Source: an uncultured Fibrobacter sp. (GTDB lineage: Bacteria > Fibrobacterota > Fibrobacteria > Fibrobacterales > Fibrobacteraceae). From it: 45,503 bases of DNA. Position 1 is the stretch's first letter; every line of letters begins with the position of its first letter. The stretch is taken from NCBI GenBank assembly GCA_946186895.1, contig CAMHOW010000013.1, positions 1 to 45,503 on the forward strand. The letters are read 5' to 3'. Positions 6,974 through 14,482 of the stretch are shown piece by piece. Made by a program: the position numbers and the translations under genes. Under the pieces are notes generated by a model. It did no database searches and was not told where the DNA came from. It saw only the letters and a list, made by a program, of their open reading frames with translations.

Positions 6974-9529
6974 TTACTTCTTTACCCTGTGGTAACCACG
7001 TGTGGTGGTTTCCGATGTACGGGTATAGATGAATTCCACTTCGGTAGGCTCACCGGCCTGAATTGCACAGTACTTACCATCGATACGGACAACCGTCACC
7101 TGGTAAATGTAGGGGCCTGTTCCAAGTTTTCTACCGTTCTGAGCCACAGGATACATCTTCATGGCCACAAGCATTGCACCGGCACCATGCAGTTTGTTGG
7201 TTTCAGAGCAGTCATCACTATATTTCGGCACTCCATCCAAAGCCTTGTTGAATTCTTCAACACCCATTTCCTGGCTGTACTGGCTTACGAAATGACCCAT
7301 GTGGTCAAACACGCGAACATTCACACGGAACGGCTGCATCACCAGGAAGTTGAAGGACACGCAGGGGTCGATCGTTCCGGCCGGATGAGTGCACAAACCT
7401 TCCGGAGAGTTCTTACCAGCGTAGGTAGCATAAGAACCGAGGCTGGGATCATCCACAAACTTTCTCTGCAGGTCAGCACTGATGCTGTTGGGGTCAGCAC
7501 CATTCACCATGTCCGGTGTAATAGGAATCAACTTCAATTCGCCCGTAGCATTGTTCGGAAGTCCATCGCTTCCGGCAAGGCTGGTGAGCTTCTGGGACTG
7601 AGCGGTAAAGTCCGGACGGTTGATTGCCTTATCCTGCTGGACAACAGCTTCTTCGTACTTGACCGTCAGCATAACCTTTGCCCATTCATCGGGGAAGCCT
7701 TCCACCTTCTTACCCGAAGCAGACACAACTTCAATAGCATGGGTATTCCAGTATTCGTACACCATGTTATCAGAGCCTTCAATACCCAGGTAGTTAAACG
7801 CAAGACCATCACCATTGCGGATGTTACCAACAATGTTACCTTGTTCATCAACTAGCATTCCATCAAACTCGTAAGAAACATCATCACCTTCACCCTGGGT
7901 TTCCTTGACTCCAGTAAGAAGCACACCGAAAATCTGTTCCTGTCCATTCACCACGCGGCGAACCAGCATAGCGTAATTGGTTGTTGCAGGATCGACCTTC
8001 CCACCAACCTGGGCACCAGCATTGGCAGCAGCCTGCTGTTGCAAGGCGGCCATCGTATTGGCGTCAAGCTTCGTGTTCATGGTAACGGAGATTGCAGACT
8101 GGCCATTTTCGATTGTGGCGAGAGCTTCGGTAATGGTGGGCTGGCCATACTTAGAAGGAGCCAGTTCAGAAAGGGAGGTACGAATCAGCATGTTGGAACC
8201 GTCGGTCTGACGGTCTGCATAGAAGAAGTGCAGATGGTGCCAAGAACCTTCACCCCAACCGGTTGCATCGCTTGCGCCAGTGCAGTTTGTATAGTCAGCC
8301 AAAGGTTCGCCAGCATGGCAACCGTGATTGTTCTGGGCCAAGGTCTGGATGTTCACGGCACCGGGAGCAGCCAAGTGGTTACCGCCAAGGTCCACCACCA
8401 GCACACCGTCCACAAAGATCCACATGTCGTCGTCACCCACGAACTCAAAGACTTCTCCACCATTAGCCTGGTTCTGTGCCCTATACTTGAACTTGGCATA
8501 GCCCATCATAGTGAAAGCGTAGTTACGCAGGTACTGGTTTGCACCAACAGCCAGAGCTGCCGTAGGCGACTTAGGACCGCCGTTGGCTTTCCAGGCAGAG
8601 CACTCAGCAGCACCCTTCTGGTCCTTTGCGTACTGGTAGTTGTACGGCGGGCAGAAGATGGCCAAAGACTGCGGGCCCCATTGAGCACACGTGGGGTTAA
8701 TCGGGGTGTTGTTTTCACCCTTGACCTGCACCTGAGGATTGCAAGCAGGGGCACCAGAGTAAATACCGTTAACCACAGAATCCAACGGCGCATAACCACC
8801 GTTGTTGTAGTTGTAATTCACCTGGTAAAGGTTCTTCTGACCTTCTACAGCAGGCAAATCCAGGGTCTTGTTGATACGGAAGTTCACGCCGTCCACATCC
8901 TCATACCATTCATTAAATCGGCTATTGTCGCACAAATCAGCAGCTTTCTGGATATGCACCCCATCGTACATGTCGTATTCGCCATTAGATTTTTTAGCAT
9001 CAAACGTCAGGTAAGACTGGACCATTCCAGGGGTGTAGTAGACCTTGTTTGCCCAAGCACCCTTTGCACAACTTGCAGTCTTGATTGATTCACGGGTGGA
9101 CGTTGCGTTCGTATAGTTACGGCTCGTCTTATCGGCACATTCTCCGTACTCAAGGGCGGGGCCGGTGCTAACCACATTAGCCAGATATGCGGGCAGGGCC
9201 GGGTTCGGGGCCATAGGATTGCCATCAACGCCGATCATAGCTCCTGCTCCGGAACGATGGTTTCCACAAGACATATGGAGGGCGCCCCTATCAAACCAAG
9301 ACTGATCATAACCGACATAGCCATAGGTTGTAGCTTCATTCAGCATCTTGTAGGCGCACTGCCCACCGCAGTAATTATCATCGCCGAAGCTAGCATACTC
9401 TTCTGAGAAGTTCTCGAAGTCCGGATGGTCCACGCTAAAATCGCGGACCACGATGTCTAGTTGGGCGTCTGCAGCAAAAGCGGAACCAGCAAAGCAAGCG
9501 CAGGCTGCAATCCAATTCGTTGTTTTCAT
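6974..9529 (-). CDS. Secreted fibro-slime domain protein
   Basis: About 851 residues. The ATG at 9529 (MKTTNWIAACACFAGSAFA-AD) is preferred: it has GGTGGAG 10 nt upstream and a clean signal peptide, whereas the TTG three codons earlier sits almost on the ribosome site. The fibro-slime (PA14-like) domain lies in the middle. It shows FAFTMMGYAKFKY, then VFEFVGDDDMWIFVDGVLVVDLGGNH, then WHHLHFFYADRQTDGSNM. The acidic DDD and DGxLVVDLGGxH motifs are typical of PA14 sugar-binding folds. An Ig/Fn3-like C-terminal part contains FRVNVRVFDHMGHFVSQYSQEMG. Fibro-slime proteins of Fibrobacter are linked to cell-surface adhesion to cellulose; that role here is inferred. It is a single-gene transcript with its own promoter box and terminator. 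Confidence 0.88.
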   Translation of the reverse strand: MKTTNWIAACACFAGSAFAADAQLDIVVRDFSVDHPDFENFSEEYASFGDDNYCGGQCAYKMLNEATTYGYVGYDQSWFDRGALHMSCGNHRSGAGAMIGVDGNPMAPNPALPAYLANVVSTGPALEYGECADKTSRNYTNATSTRESIKTASCAKGAWANKVYYTPGMVQSYLTFDAKKSNGEYDMYDGVHIQKAADLCDNSRFNEWYEDVDGVNFRINKTLDLPAVEGQKNLYQVNYNYNNGGYAPLDSVVNGIYSGAPACNPQVQVKGENNTPINPTCAQWGPQSLAIFCPPYNYQYAKDQKGAAECSAWKANGGPKSPTAALAVGANQYLRNYAFTMMGYAKFKYRAQNQANGGEVFEFVGDDDMWIFVDGVLVVDLGGNHLAAPGAVNIQTLAQNNHGCHAGEPLADYTNCTGASDATGWGEGSWHHLHFFYADRQTDGSNMLIRTSLSELAPSKYGQPTITEALATIENGQSAISVTMNTKLDANTMAALQQQAAANAGAQVGGKVDPATTNYAMLVRRVVNGQEQIFGVLLTGVKETQGEGDDVSYEFDGMLVDEQGNIVGNIRNGDGLAFNYLGIEGSDNMVYEYWNTHAIEVVSASGKKVEGFPDEWAKVMLTVKYEEAVVQQDKAINRPDFTAQSQKLTSLAGSDGLPNNATGELKLIPITPDMVNGADPNSISADLQRKFVDDPSLGSYATYAGKNSPEGLCTHPAGTIDPCVSFNFLVMQPFRVNVRVFDHMGHFVSQYSQEMGVEEFNKALDGVPKYSDDCSETNKLHGAGAMLVAMKMYPVAQNGRKLGTGPYIYQVTVVRIDGKYCAIQAGEPTEVEFIYTRTSETTTRGYHRVKK

Positions 9530-9574
9530 ATAACTCAATCTCCACCTATATAAATAGGTACAATATGACCTGTG

Positions 9575-9582
9575 TAAATATA
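9575..9582 (-). promoter_or_regulatory. TAnnTTT box upstream of the fibro-slime gene
   Basis: Reads TATATTTA on the minus strand, 46 nt before the ATG. This leaves a leader that includes the GGTGGAG ribosome site. Confidence 0.35.
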
Positions 9583-9722
9583 ATCCATAATAGGCCCTTA
9601 TGTTAGTCCTTTTTGCGATTTTTTACTGAAAATGGGGGTATTGCGTTTTTTTCGTGACTCAAAACAAGCGGTTTTTGCTGTCTTTTGTTAAAAGAGGTTT
9701 ACACTTTCCTATAATTTTCCCT

Positions 9723-10346
9723 ATGAACTGGACACTAATCATAACCCTTCTATTTGTACTTCTTTTTATCCGTATCTTCTGGGCCCATGTAAAAGCAAAC
9801 AATGCACATACCGAAGCTTTTAAGAGACTCGCCCCTAAAGACAAATTGGCCGTGTTAAAAGAGTGCCTCCTAAATAACCCAACAGAGACAAATCTTCAAA
9901 ACCTGGCCGATTTTCTCAAGGCAACCGGCACAGACTTGGATGTCCAGTCCTACAAGCCCCTAATGGAGCGTCAACTGGCATTGGCAGACAAAAAGGAAAA
10001 TCTTGACCAATGGGACAAGCTTTATATTGAGCAATGCGCTTGGATAGACCAGATACAGCCCATCGAATTCACCGAGGCAAAAGCCGCCAGAGATGATGGT
10101 GATACGGAAACCTATATCAGCCGATCCCTAGAGGGTGTGTCTAGGCTATACTCCGACCAAGCTATTGAAAACGCCCTGGAACAACTGGAACCAGAGTACC
10201 CTAAAGCGAAGGCACTTCTATCAAGTTATACAGAACTTGTGAATGCATGCAATGAGAGCAAGGCCGACGACAAGTCCCTAGAGGCACTCCGCAAAAAACG
10301 GGACGCCTGGGTTGAAGACCTACTGACGGTTGAAAAGCCGGAATAA
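9723..10346 (+). CDS. Hypothetical membrane-anchored protein
   Basis: 207 residues from the ATG at 9723. An in-frame GTG at 9654 would add 23 residues with no hydrophobic or conserved character and is not preferred. One N-terminal membrane helix (WTLIITLLFVLLFIRIFWAHV) is followed by a hydrophilic, helix-rich, acidic cytoplasmic or periplasmic part containing LAPKDKLAVLKECLLNNPTE and ENALEQLEPEYPKAKALLSS, which looks like helical-repeat (TPR-type) packing. I do not recognise the family. There is no Shine-Dalgarno; TAATTTTC (9712-9719) ends 3 nt before the ATG, so the message may be leaderless. It converges with the DUF3078 gene across the repeat region. Confidence 0.65.
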   Translation: MNWTLIITLLFVLLFIRIFWAHVKANNAHTEAFKRLAPKDKLAVLKECLLNNPTETNLQNLADFLKATGTDLDVQSYKPLMERQLALADKKENLDQWDKLYIEQCAWIDQIQPIEFTEAKAARDDGDTETYISRSLEGVSRLYSDQAIENALEQLEPEYPKAKALLSSYTELVNACNESKADDKSLEALRKKRDAWVEDLLTVEKPE

Positions 10347-10362
10347 AATACCGTTGCAGGAA

Positions 10363-10394
10363 TAAAAAAAATGACCCCGGATCAAGTCCGGGGT
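10363..10394 (-). terminator. CCCCGGA hairpin with T run, minus direction
   Basis: An 8-bp stem ACCCCGGA (10374-10381) pairs with TCCGGGGT (10387-10394) around TCAAG. On the minus strand it is followed by CA and eight T. It should end minus-strand transcription arriving from the DUF3078 gene 230 nt away. The same palindrome is common as a dispersed intergenic repeat in several phyla (recalled, not searched). Confidence 0.65.
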
Positions 10395-10434
10395 GACATT
10401 CTAAACGGTCTCTCTATAAGTTCAAAATCAACGT

Positions 10435-10528
10435 GTTACCGTGAGCCGGAGCCACTGATATTAATCAGTGGCGGAGGCGAGAGCATCGGCAAGTCGTAGA
10501 AGAGTCTAAGCTTTTAGCCGATGCGGTC
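10435..10528 (+). repeat. Structured intergenic element, copy 1
   Basis: This begins GTTACCGTGAGC. Hairpin A follows: an inner stem GCCACTGAT/ATCAGTGGC (10451-10459 with 10464-10472), loop ATTA, an outer GCC/GGC and a GGA/GGA internal loop. Then comes the module 10477-10528, which contains hairpin B, GCATCGGC/GCCGATGC around a 26-nt loop holding TCGTAGA. The 52-nt module is identical in copy 2, while hairpin A differs in sequence but not in shape. Confidence 0.8.
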
Positions 10529-10624
10529 GTTACCGTGAGCAACAAAGCCCCTGTTATTAAACAGGGGCGGTTGCGAGAGCATCGGCAAGTCGTAGAAGAG
10601 TCTAAGCTTTTAGCCGATGCGGTC
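10529..10624 (+). repeat. Structured intergenic element, copy 2
   Basis: This is directly tandem to copy 1 and starts again with GTTACCGTGAGC. Hairpin A is GCAAC/GTTGC (10539-10543 with 10570-10574) outside GCCCCTGT/ACAGGGGC (10547-10554 with 10561-10568), with loop TATTAA. The 52-nt module 10573-10624 is identical to copy 1. Its final base is the first base of the reverse-complemented TAG stop codon of the DUF3078 gene, so the element fills the gap exactly up to that gene. Confidence 0.8.
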
Positions 10625-11502
10625 TAAAACCAACGCCAGGTAATTCCGAACAGGACCATGTTCTTGTACTGGACATCCACGTCCTGGTCCTTGTCGTACA
10701 CCATGTCGTAGCCAACCTGGAGTTCGATAAGCGGGGCGATAATCACAGCCAGAAGGTTTTCCCACTTGGCATCAATTTCGTCCTTGCCCTTGAAGTTGGT
10801 GAAGGTCCACAAACGGGTCTTGAAGCTCACGATATCGGAGAGGGCATACTTGAACTCGGTGATAGTTTCCATACCGGGTTCGTCCTTCACCTCTTCGATT
10901 TCGTCTTCGGTATCCGGATCGTCGGCATAGCCATAACCATGAGAGATAGTCATGCGGTTTGCAAAGGCCACACGCTGGCTAAAGTTGTCATTGGGAATGA
11001 AAGCGATACCAACCATCTGAGTCAGGTAGGCCGGATCCATGAAGCAAGAAACAGCGGTCTTGATTTCATCGCCAGTCTCTTCGTCTTCACTATAATTATA
11101 ACCCTTCATGAACTGGGTCTCGTAACGGGCGCCAATATAGGGCTTGAGCGTTTCCGTCATGTTGAAGTCCAGGGTAGATTCCCAGAAAATCTTATCTACG
11201 GATTTACGCTTACCCAAACCGTCAGTCCAAGTCTGCCCCAACTGCAGGTCAATCAGGTTACGCCAATTGGCCACGGACCACTTACCTTGTACATCGGCGT
11301 AGTAAGTCACCAGCCAGGTGTACATGGAGGTTCCATCCTCCTGCCAATTGCTGAACTGCATACGGGTGTACTTGACCCCGGCAACCACATCGGCTGTCCA
11401 ATTTTCGGGCAAAGCGCCTTCAAACATTCCACCTTCAGCATGGGCGGTTGTTACAGAAGCCAAGGCGGCGAGACCAAACAGAATTAAAGATCTTAGTTTC
11501 AT
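10624..11502 (-). CDS. DUF3078-type outer membrane beta-barrel protein
   Basis: 292 residues with a Sec signal peptide ending AHA-EG. The mature part alternates hydrophobic and polar residues as in beta-barrels and ends in an aromatic (ITWRWF), the outer-membrane insertion signature. FSNWQEDG, YYADVQGKWSVANWRNLIDL and LGQTWTDG recall the DUF3078 family of Bacteroidota, found in secreted or outer-membrane proteins of unknown role. An acidic loop (DDPDTEDEIEEVKDE) may be extracellular. The start has GAGAGG upstream, and TATCTTTC lies 22 nt before the ATG. On the minus strand its transcript would run through both repeat elements to the terminator near 10370. Confidence 0.75.
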   Translation of the reverse strand: MKLRSLILFGLAALASVTTAHAEGGMFEGALPENWTADVVAGVKYTRMQFSNWQEDGTSMYTWLVTYYADVQGKWSVANWRNLIDLQLGQTWTDGLGKRKSVDKIFWESTLDFNMTETLKPYIGARYETQFMKGYNYSEDEETGDEIKTAVSCFMDPAYLTQMVGIAFIPNDNFSQRVAFANRMTISHGYGYADDPDTEDEIEEVKDEPGMETITEFKYALSDIVSFKTRLWTFTNFKGKDEIDAKWENLLAVIIAPLIELQVGYDMVYDKDQDVDVQYKNMVLFGITWRWF

Positions 11503-11523
11503 GGTTTATCCTCTCTATATAAC

Positions 11524-11531
11524 GAAAGATA
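11524..11531 (-). promoter_or_regulatory. TAnnTTT box upstream of the DUF3078 gene
   Basis: Reads TATCTTTC on the minus strand, 22 nt before the ATG. Confidence 0.35.
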
Positions 11532-11574
11532 GCACTTTCGCACCATTTGGCAATACCTTTGCTATTATTTGGAT

Positions 11575-12102
11575 ATGCTGTGCGGGTTTTTCATAAAGCG
11601 CACCTTATTGGCACTAGCGCTATTCGCTTCGTTATCCTTTGGGGAATTTTCCCTTGAGGATTTGCCTTTGCGCTTTACAGCAGGCGCCTCCATCGGTAAA
11701 ATGACCCCCGTCATGGCCGTCATGGGAGTTGGCTACGAAAACGTAATCCTGTATGTAGAAGGCATGGGTGTCCATAAGGGCGACAACGACTTCTGGTGTG
11801 GCTGGCGGGGGGACCTAGCCTGGACTTTTTTCTTGAAATCACCCTTCAACCTGGATTTGGGTGTCAGCGGTGGCTATGAGTACGCCCGAGCTCCAAACAA
11901 GATATTCCAGGCTCTAAACAAGAGTAATGACGCCTACCTCGTATTCCCCTACAACTACAGGGAATCCGCAGAGCTTTCGCTAGAGCTCCGAGCCCATCTT
12001 TACGGCTTCTACAGCCAGATTGCCTACCCCGTCTACCATTTTCTCAAGCACGACGAACCGAAATTCATCTGGCGTATGGGGTACACGGTAAACGTGCTTT
12101 AG
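11575..12102 (+). CDS. Hypothetical outer membrane protein, small beta-barrel type
   Basis: 175 residues. The ATG at 11575 is chosen over the TTG two codons upstream; neither has a ribosome site. The signal peptide is MLCGFFIKRTLLALALFASLSFG. The mature protein has repeated short amphipathic strands rich in Gly and aromatics (VGYENVILYVEGMGVH; FNLDLGVSGGYEYARA; LELRAHLYGFYSQIAY), compatible with an eight-stranded barrel. It ends GYTVNVL rather than in an aromatic. I cannot place it in a named family. It starts divergently from the DUF3078 gene with about 72 nt between starts, and its stop codon lies inside the first 15-bp direct repeat of the element that follows. Confidence 0.62.
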   Translation: MLCGFFIKRTLLALALFASLSFGEFSLEDLPLRFTAGASIGKMTPVMAVMGVGYENVILYVEGMGVHKGDNDFWCGWRGDLAWTFFLKSPFNLDLGVSGGYEYARAPNKIFQALNKSNDAYLVFPYNYRESAELSLELRAHLYGFYSQIAYPVYHFLKHDEPKFIWRMGYTVNVL

Positions 12103-12266
12103 TGCGAACGGTTGTCCCCGTGAGCAACAAAGCCCCAGCTACTAAACTGGGGCGGTTGCGACCTTTGACCACTTAGTGCTTTAGCACTTACGTGGGCATG
12201 GCCACCTTTAGGTGGGAGTGAGCACCAACCAGAGAAGTAATCCCTGAATTTAGTGCGAACGGTCGT
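12098..12266. repeat. Hairpin-rich segment bracketed by 15-bp direct repeats (element copy 3)
   Basis: TTTAGTGCGAACGGT occurs perfectly at 12098-12112 and 12249-12263. Between them lies a copy of hairpin A: GCAAC/GTTGC (12124-12128 with 12155-12159) outside GCCCCAG/CTGGGGC (12132-12138 with 12147-12153), loop CTACTAAA, preceded by CCGTGAGC as in copies 1 and 2. Two further hairpins have CTTTAG tips: AGTGC/GCACT near 12174-12187, and CCACC/GGTGG at 12202-12206 with 12211-12215. The segment runs from inside the stop codon of one gene to the base before the stop codon of trpS. Confidence 0.78.
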
Positions 12267-13262
12267 TTAATACGTGCCCAACAGGGCACGGACCTTCTCC
12301 ATCATAGCCTTGGACTTCACACGAGCCTTTTCCTTGCCGTACGCGAGAATCTTGTCGATTTCTTCGGTGTGGTTCAGCAAGTAGAAATACTTTTCGCGGG
12401 CAGCGCCCAGGTGTTCTTCCAGCACATTCTGGAGTTCCTGCTTGGCGTGACCCCAGCCCATGCCACCTGCGCGGTAGCGGGCCGCGAGAGCCTCGGTCTG
12501 TTCCGGCGTTGCAAATAGCTTGTACAGTTTGAAGACGTTGCAAGTGTCCGGATCCTTGGGTTCTTCGATGCCCTGGGAGTTCGTCACGATCTTGCCGATC
12601 TTCTTCTTGAGGGCCTTGCTCTCAAGGAAGATGTCAATAACGTTGTCGTAAGACTTACTCATCTTGCGGCCATCGAGACCGGGGATAATACCTGTGGTTT
12701 CCTGGAACACTGGTTCCGGAATGGTGAAAACGTCTTCGCCAAAGTGCTTGTTGAACTTGATGGCGATATCGCGGGCAAATTCCACGTGCTGTTTTTGGTC
12801 TTTACCGACCGGCACGATGTCGGCGCTGAACATGAGGATGTCGGCGTCCATCAGGCAGGGGTAGCAGTAGAGGCCCATGTTCACGTTGGCGTCCGGGTCC
12901 TCGCCGGCGGCTTCGTTCTTCGCCACCTTGTCCTTGTAGGCGTGGGCGCGGTTCATGAATCCCTTCGGCGTGAAGCAGCTGAGTGCCCAGCTGAGTTCGA
13001 AGATTTCGGGAATGTCGCTCTGCTTGTAGAACAGGCCCTCTTCAGGGTTCAGGCCAAGAGCAAGCCAAGTCGCCGCAATCTTGTAGATGTTGGCACGCAT
13101 GTCGGCACCGTTCTGCACGGTGGTGAGGGCGTGGTAGTCAGCAATGAAGTAGACCGTGTCGTAGGTCTTGGAAAGTTCAAGAGCGGGGCGGATGGCGCCC
13201 AGGTAGTTGCCTAAATGCGGCGTGCCGGTGGGCTTAATGCCCGTAAGAGAAATTTTCTTCAT
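12267..13262 (-). CDS. trpS: Tryptophan--tRNA ligase
   Basis: 331 residues, the normal length for bacterial TrpS. It charges tRNA-Trp in the cytoplasm. Class I signatures are present: the HIGH-like PHLGN within GIKPTGTPHLGNYLGAI, and KMSKS in GLDGRKMSKSYDN. VYFIADYHALTT and the ADILMFSADIVPVGKDQKQHVE block are diagnostic for TrpRS. There is no ribosome site: the exact promoter box TACTTTTG ends 5 nt before the ATG, so the mRNA is probably leaderless or nearly so. It is divergent from rnd and convergent with the small barrel gene. Confidence 0.97.
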   Translation of the reverse strand: MKKISLTGIKPTGTPHLGNYLGAIRPALELSKTYDTVYFIADYHALTTVQNGADMRANIYKIAATWLALGLNPEEGLFYKQSDIPEIFELSWALSCFTPKGFMNRAHAYKDKVAKNEAAGEDPDANVNMGLYCYPCLMDADILMFSADIVPVGKDQKQHVEFARDIAIKFNKHFGEDVFTIPEPVFQETTGIIPGLDGRKMSKSYDNVIDIFLESKALKKKIGKIVTNSQGIEEPKDPDTCNVFKLYKLFATPEQTEALAARYRAGGMGWGHAKQELQNVLEEHLGAAREKYFYLLNHTEEIDKILAYGKEKARVKSKAMMEKVRALLGTY

Positions 13263-13267
13263 AGGCG

Positions 13268-13275
13268 CAAAAGTA
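13268..13275 (-). promoter_or_regulatory. TAnnTTTG box (exact) 5 nt before trpS
   Basis: Reads TACTTTTG then CGCCT then ATG on the minus strand. A start site a few nt downstream of a -7 element would put the mRNA 5' end at or next to the ATG. Confidence 0.5.
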
Positions 13276-13308
13276 GCATTTTTTCATTTATCCCATTTTT
13301 TTATTTGT

Positions 13309-13316
13309 TACATTTT
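13309..13316 (+). promoter_or_regulatory. TAnnTTT box 8 nt before rnd
   Basis: Reads TACATTTT, followed by TCCCCATA and the ATG, with no Shine-Dalgarno. It is a near match to TAnnTTTG. Confidence 0.38.
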
Positions 13317-13324
13317 TCCCCATA

Positions 13325-14479
13325 ATGCTCAAAGACGAAAAATATATCCTGGTAGATAACGAAGAATCCCTTGCAGGGCTGCTCCAGGACCTAGAACTTT
13401 ACGACATGGCGGCCGTGGATACCGAAGCCGACTCCATGCACCACTACGCATCAAAACTTTGCCTGATACAGATTACCATCGGTGAACACCATTACATCGT
13501 AGACCCACTGTGCGGACTGGACATTTCGCCCCTTTTTAAGGCAAGGGCCATGCAGACCCTGATTTTCCACGGTGCCGACTACGATTTGCGGCTTTTGTGG
13601 CAGACTTTCGGCTTTTCGCCCAAGAAGATTTTTGACACCATGTTGGCCTCCAAATTCCTAGGCGAGGAACACCTGGGCCTTGCAGACCTTGTCCGCAAGT
13701 ATTTCGGTGACGAACTGAAAAAGGAAAACCAGCGTGCCGACTGGTCCATACGCCCGCTCCCCTTGGAAATGTGCGAATACGCCATCCACGACACCTTCTA
13801 CCTGCATGAGCTGTGCGCCATCTTGGCCGAAAAGCTTCAAAACGTAGGCCGCTTGCAATGGCTTATGGAGCAGTGCGACGCCCTGATAGAACATTCCAAG
13901 GAACAAGGACACGTAAAGAAGGATCCCTGGAGAATCCCAGGTTCCAACGCGTTTCCACCCCAGGGTCTCAATATACTCAAGCACGTGTGGCAGTGGCGCG
14001 AAAAAGAGGCCGAAGCACTGGACCGTCCGCCATACAGGGTCATGCCAGCCGAACTCCTGCTTTCCATTGTCCGTCATGTGATGCGGGACTTCCCGGAACT
14101 TAAGCAAGAACGGCTGCCTAAGCTTCCCCGCAACTTCAGGGAAACCCGACTGGACTCCTTCATGGCTATGCTCCAGGAAGCCCTTGACACTCCCGAGAGT
14201 AATTGGCCCGCCAAGCTCCCCCGTTCGGCACCACCTGCAGTCGTTCCCCATTCCGAACTACTGGCCGCCCTAAAACTCTGGCGCGACGAAATGGCCGTAG
14301 AATTAAACCTGGACAATTCCCTAGTGGCCAACAAGAACCAACTGGTCTGGCTTGCCGTGCCGGGAGACACCCCCTGGGAAACCCGTTATGAAAATGCCCA
14401 CCTGTTAGGCTGGCAAAAGACCGTCTGGAACCAGATTCTGCAAGAGCATCTGGACAAGGCCGAAAGGATAGGTGAATAA
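13325..14479 (+). CDS. rnd: Ribonuclease D
   Basis: 384 residues, typical for RNase D, a 3'-5' exoribonuclease that trims tRNA and other stable RNA precursors. The DEDDy catalytic set is visible: Asp and Glu in AVDTEADSMHHY, Asp in FHGADYDLRLL, and Tyr/Asp in YAIHDTFYL. LADLVRKYFG is also typical. An HRDC domain follows (GLNILKHVWQWREKEAEALDRP to about residue 260), and the C-terminus is longer and less conserved. It heads a plus-strand run: the next ORF starts 3 nt after its stop and the third gene 1 nt after that, so rnd, the cyclo-ligase-like gene and the TrmH-type gene look like one operon on RNA and folate housekeeping. Confidence 0.93.
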   Translation: MLKDEKYILVDNEESLAGLLQDLELYDMAAVDTEADSMHHYASKLCLIQITIGEHHYIVDPLCGLDISPLFKARAMQTLIFHGADYDLRLLWQTFGFSPKKIFDTMLASKFLGEEHLGLADLVRKYFGDELKKENQRADWSIRPLPLEMCEYAIHDTFYLHELCAILAEKLQNVGRLQWLMEQCDALIEHSKEQGHVKKDPWRIPGSNAFPPQGLNILKHVWQWREKEAEALDRPPYRVMPAELLLSIVRHVMRDFPELKQERLPKLPRNFRETRLDSFMAMLQEALDTPESNWPAKLPRSAPPAVVPHSELLAALKLWRDEMAVELNLDNSLVANKNQLVWLAVPGDTPWETRYENAHLLGWQKTVWNQILQEHLDKAERIGE

Positions 14480-14482
14480 CTT

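Noticed and set aside
6917..9088. Long plus-strand frames (312 and 349 codons) opposite the fibro-slime gene
   Set aside because: They are antisense to a gene with a signal peptide, the fibro-slime motif and its own terminator. No motif was seen in the shadows.
9654..9722. GTG start 23 codons upstream of the membrane protein at 9723
   Set aside because: It has no ribosome site. The added residues would precede an N-terminal signal-anchor helix without a clear role, and ATG 9723 directly precedes the helix.
10435..10624. CRISPR-like pattern: two identical 52-nt units around a 44-nt spacer
   Set aside because: There are only two repeats and no cas genes. The spacer is itself a hairpin with the same conserved ends as the one before copy 1, so this is a modular structured element.
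12103..12266. tRNA or known riboswitch in the hairpin-rich gap
   Set aside because: No cloverleaf, no CCA end and no T-arm GTTCRA. The hairpins are separate and carry CTTTAG or TAYTAA loops. The gap lies between two stop codons, so there is no downstream gene for a riboswitch to control.
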